Assembly: GCA_016290215.1 (NCBI GenBank)
Contig: JAEETH010000018.1
Coordinates: forward strand, 1 to 53,075
Direction: 5' to 3'
Source: Bacteroidales bacterium
Lineage (GTDB): Bacteria; Bacteroidota; Bacteroidia; Bacteroidales; F082
DNA: 53,075 bases
Shown: positions 51,153 through 53,075 of the stretch, in pieces
Position numbering within the stretch: the first letter of the stretch is position 1
Layout: each line of letters begins with the position of its first letter
Position numbers and translations under genes: made by a program
Notes under the pieces: generated by a model
The model's input: the letters and a program-made list of their open reading frames with translations, nothing else
Told to the model about the DNA's origin: nothing
Databases searched by the model: none

Positions 51153-51977
51153 TCAAACAAACTTGATTCTATCAGCCAGCTGGAGGAAATAGTCGTTACT
51201 CCAGATGTCGAGTTCATGCGGGTCTTCGACAAAACCCAACACATCCGCCTTAACCAAATCAATATCCGTTGAAGCCAACCGTTCACGAAGTACCTCAAGA
51301 AAATCCTCTTTGTTCAAATCGAGCCCGTTGAATTCCTTGATTCTGGTTCTCAAGTGGTTATAGTCCAACGGAACTTCATTCGTCACATACCATTCAAAAT
51401 CATACCAATCGCGACCCTTCACCCTTGTTTTCCATGTTCGGAAAGCCAAAGCGTGCATCTTTCCAGCATACAAGCAGGGAAGCGTCATGCAACGCACCAA
51501 AAACGTACCTGGATGATTCAGTTTCTTGAATTCCGTCTGAAACTCCAAAGGTGGCTTAATGTCGATTTCTATCTTTACTTTGATAGCCTTCTCTGTCTGA
51601 AAAGTGAGGTTGTAAACATCCGTCTCATCCTTCAAGAAGGCAGACTCCACTTTGCCAAGAGTCAACTTGTCTTTCTTCTTGATAATCACATCACGACCTA
51701 CCAATTTGAATTCTTCGATGATGTCTTGAAAATAATCTTCAAGATGGAATGTTGGATCTTCCTGAAGCAGTGTAAAGTCCATGTCTTCGGAAAACCGTCG
51801 CATTCCGTGAAAAATGCGCAAGCAAGTCCCACCATAAAATGCGGCTTTGTTGAAAAAGCCACTATGATGCAACCCGGCCAAGACAATTTGTTGCGTCACC
51901 TCATACTTGGCGTTCCATAACTTTCCTTCTGGTAAGTCACCGTAACGTTCCAGCATTTGATCAAAAATCGTATTCAT
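51153..51977 (-). CDS. abiEii: AbiEii/AbiGii family nucleotidyltransferase toxin
   Basis: Toxin half of a type IV toxin-antitoxin/abortive infection system; relatives are DNA polymerase beta-type nucleotidyltransferases, some of which modify tRNA 3' ends. The 274 residues show motif I FYGGTCLRIFHGMRRFSEDMDF (Gly49-Gly50-Thr51, Asp65, Asp67), Lys173 in YAGKMHALAFR, and KGRDWYDF (187-194). Its ATG overlaps the antitoxin stop (ATGA), so expression is coupled. The active-site residues look intact. The pair lies between gldD and corA and is AT-richer than its neighbours, suggesting acquisition. Confidence 0.93.
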   Translation of the reverse strand: MNTIFDQMLERYGDLPEGKLWNAKYEVTQQIVLAGLHHSGFFNKAAFYGGTCLRIFHGMRRFSEDMDFTLLQEDPTFHLEDYFQDIIEEFKLVGRDVIIKKKDKLTLGKVESAFLKDETDVYNLTFQTEKAIKVKIEIDIKPPLEFQTEFKKLNHPGTFLVRCMTLPCLYAGKMHALAFRTWKTRVKGRDWYDFEWYVTNEVPLDYNHLRTRIKEFNGLDLNKEDFLEVLRERLASTDIDLVKADVLGFVEDPHELDIWSNDYFLQLADRIKFV

Positions 51978-52603
51978 TGCTCTATGATTTTGATGAGTTG
52001 ATTAATCATATTCTTTTTCTTCCCGACTTTAGCGTATTCCCGTAAAATGCTTGTGTCGAAATGGAAAAACTCGTCCATATCGAAACGAAGGTCTTCTTCC
52101 AGCCAAACCAAAATTTCCTTCTTGTAGCGAAGATTCAAGTAGGAAATGGTGGAAATCAAGTCGCACAAGGCCTTTTCTGGAGTGGCAATCAGAAAAGACG
52201 AACTATTTTCAGTCTTTGCTTCTCTTATGCCAATTGGGAAAACATCATCATCAATATGGACATAATCAAATCTTGCTAAAGGAGTATAAAAAACCATACT
52301 GTGTTTCAAGGTCATGGAAGTCACCGTGAAAACTTGCTCGGGAATCAAGCCGTAATACCTCAAAGCATATTGCAGCGATACATACGAAGGGCCATAAAGA
52401 TGATTGGCGACCAAAACCTCCGACAGCCGCTGTCCCGAGACCTGCGAATTAGGCACATACAGCCCTTGCTTCAGTCGAATCAAGTCGCCTTTCTTCTCCA
52501 ACGAACTGACCTTGTTGTGCTTGTACTTGATTTCAGGGAACAAGGAAGCCACGGCAGCAAACTCCATCGGTGTATTTCCGAATTGAATCAGAGGGTTCTT
52601 CAT
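51974..52603 (-). CDS. abiEi: AbiEi-type antitoxin/transcriptional regulator
   Basis: The 209-residue antitoxin has an N-terminal winged-helix region (FAAVASLFPEIKYKHNKVSSLEKKGDLIRLKQGLYV) followed by the AbiEi middle domain (VANHLYGPSYVSLQYALRYYGLIPE, VTSMTLKH, FLIATPEKALCDLI). In Streptococcus and other AbiE systems AbiEi both neutralises AbiEii and binds inverted repeats in its own promoter. Here two compound inverted repeats lie directly upstream, one over the -7 box. It precedes abiEii with a 4-base overlap. Confidence 0.93.
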   Translation of the reverse strand: MKNPLIQFGNTPMEFAAVASLFPEIKYKHNKVSSLEKKGDLIRLKQGLYVPNSQVSGQRLSEVLVANHLYGPSYVSLQYALRYYGLIPEQVFTVTSMTLKHSMVFYTPLARFDYVHIDDDVFPIGIREAKTENSSSFLIATPEKALCDLISTISYLNLRYKKEILVWLEEDLRFDMDEFFHFDTSILREYAKVGKKKNMINQLIKIIEQ

Positions 52604-52629
52604 ATTGTTGTTTTTAAGTGTTTACACTG

Positions 52630-52637
52630 CAAAAATA
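52630..52637 (-). promoter_or_regulatory. -7 box for abiEi-abiEii
   Basis: TATTTTTG on the minus strand, 27 bases upstream of the abiEi ATG and touching the first inverted repeat. Confidence 0.5.
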
Positions 52638-52693
52638 GTAAAATTTTGAATACTAAATTGATTTTTTCTCAATTTGCTCAACAAAATATTACT
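52637..52693. promoter_or_regulatory. Candidate AbiEi operator 1 (compound inverted repeat)
   Basis: Outer arms AGTAAAATTTTG (52637-52648) and CAAAATATTACT (52682-52693) pair at 11 of 12 positions. Inner arms AAATTGA (52655-52661) and TCAATTT (52669-52675) pair perfectly. It covers the abiE promoter, where a repressor would block transcription. Confidence 0.6.
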
Positions 52694-52752
52694 GTTTTTG
52701 CAGATTTAAGTACAGGTAAAGAAGTTTTTCTTCCTTTTCTGCACCGTAAAAG

Positions 52753-52811
52753 TAGTAAAATTTTGCATACCTAATTGACTTTTTCTCAATTTGCTATGCA
52801 AAATTTTACTA
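52753..52811. promoter_or_regulatory. Candidate AbiEi operator 2 (compound inverted repeat)
   Basis: Outer arms at 52753-52769 and 52795-52811 are perfect 17-base inverted repeats (TAGTAAAATTTTGCATA and complement). An inner pair AATTGA / TCAATT matches operator 1. It is a second copy, 117 bases from the first, between abiEi and the corA promoter, so it might affect both genes. Confidence 0.6.
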
Positions 52812-52880
52812 TTTCATTCAAAAGAGCCATAGCAAGGGCAAAAAACCATGGTTTTTAACCGACTTTTAAACAAAAAAAAC

Positions 52881-52888
52881 TATTTTTG
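52881..52888 (+). promoter_or_regulatory. -7 box for the corA-like gene
   Basis: TATTTTTG on the plus strand. A GGCGC...GCGCC hairpin (52890-52911) begins right after it, so the transcript would start with or near this stem. No M-box riboswitch was recognised in the short leader. Confidence 0.5.
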
Positions 52889-52955
52889 CGGCGCGAAAAA
52901 TCTTTTGCGCCGATGTAAACTGAGTATTCACTTTTAAAGAAAGGGGGAAAGGCCT

Positions 52956-53075
52956 ATGATTAACAGCCTGAAAATCGGGGACTTGACTTGGCGTCATCTC
53001 AACAACCCAACGGAAGAAGACTTTGAATTCCTGAAAGACCGATTTCATTTCCACCCTTTGGACATCGAAGACTGC
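52956..53075 (+). CDS. corA: CorA family metal ion transporter (5' part, cut by window end)
   Basis: Only the first 40 residues are present: MINSLKIGDLTWRHLNNPTE and then EDFEFLKDRFHFHPLDIEDC. The W..L.NPTEE...L...F.FHPL.IEDC pattern is the N-terminal hallmark of CorA magnesium/cobalt transporters. A purine-rich AAAGGGGGAAAGG stretch lies just upstream of the ATG, an unusually good ribosome-binding site for this genome. The membrane part lies beyond the window. Confidence 0.85.
   Translation, partial: MINSLKIGDLTWRHLNNPTEEDFEFLKDRFHFHPLDIEDC

Overview
The window looks like chromosomal DNA of a Bacteroidota bacterium, most likely Bacteroidales. The evidence is the gldB, gldD and gldE homologues, T9SS type A C-terminal sorting domains, a TonB-dependent receptor with a carboxypeptidase-like plug extension, a B12-dependent NrdJ, the 29-residue bS22/mS38-like protein, few Shine-Dalgarno sites, and many TAnnTTTG -7 boxes (TATTTTTG, TACCTTTG, TACTTTTG) just upstream of genes. 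No rRNA, tRNA, CRISPR array or complete insertion sequence was seen.

Layout. 1-9 kb: a partial EF-G gene, a secreted sialidase, a hypothetical protein, a bcp / PAP2-VanX fusion / polyamine-type acetyltransferase operon, and comM with a RhuM-like gene behind it. 9-13 kb: gldB, a tandem repeat array that has duplicated the gldB start, cinA and a nucleoside phosphorylase. 12.6-16.5 kb: four outer-membrane beta-barrel genes. 16.5-22.4 kb: two M24 aminopeptidases, a TonB-dependent receptor and a lone rpmB. 22.4-35.2 kb: the most unusual part, two tandem copies of a two-gene unit on the minus strand. Each unit is a roughly 2000-residue beta-helix/GLUG protein with a T9SS tail, followed by an 88-89-residue secreted protein ending in PLG(G/S)G, a hydrophobic segment and basic residues. 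35.2-35.9 kb: repeat-rich and gene-free. 36-41.6 kb: mscS, an exosortase-family gene, a ROK kinase and nrdJ. 41.8-46.9 kb: tatD, hflX, trpS, rng and bS22/mS38. 46.9-51.2 kb: hup, mutY, ssb, gldE, gldD. 51.1-52.6 kb: an AbiE type IV toxin-antitoxin pair with two compound inverted repeats upstream. The window ends inside a corA-like gene.

How parts may work together. The giant proteins should leave by T9SS, whose machinery depends on Gld proteins in relatives. The small proteins encoded directly behind them carry C-terminal tails of the kind exosortases process, and an exosortase gene lies 1.8 kb away on the other strand. I propose this as a candidate undescribed surface-display system: duplicated giant/small pairs served by a linked exosortase. 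The families are recognised from sequence; the functional link is inference.

The window also has an unusual load of short repeats at gene ends. Some of them appear in frame inside genes (nrdJ, tatD, the first giant gene).
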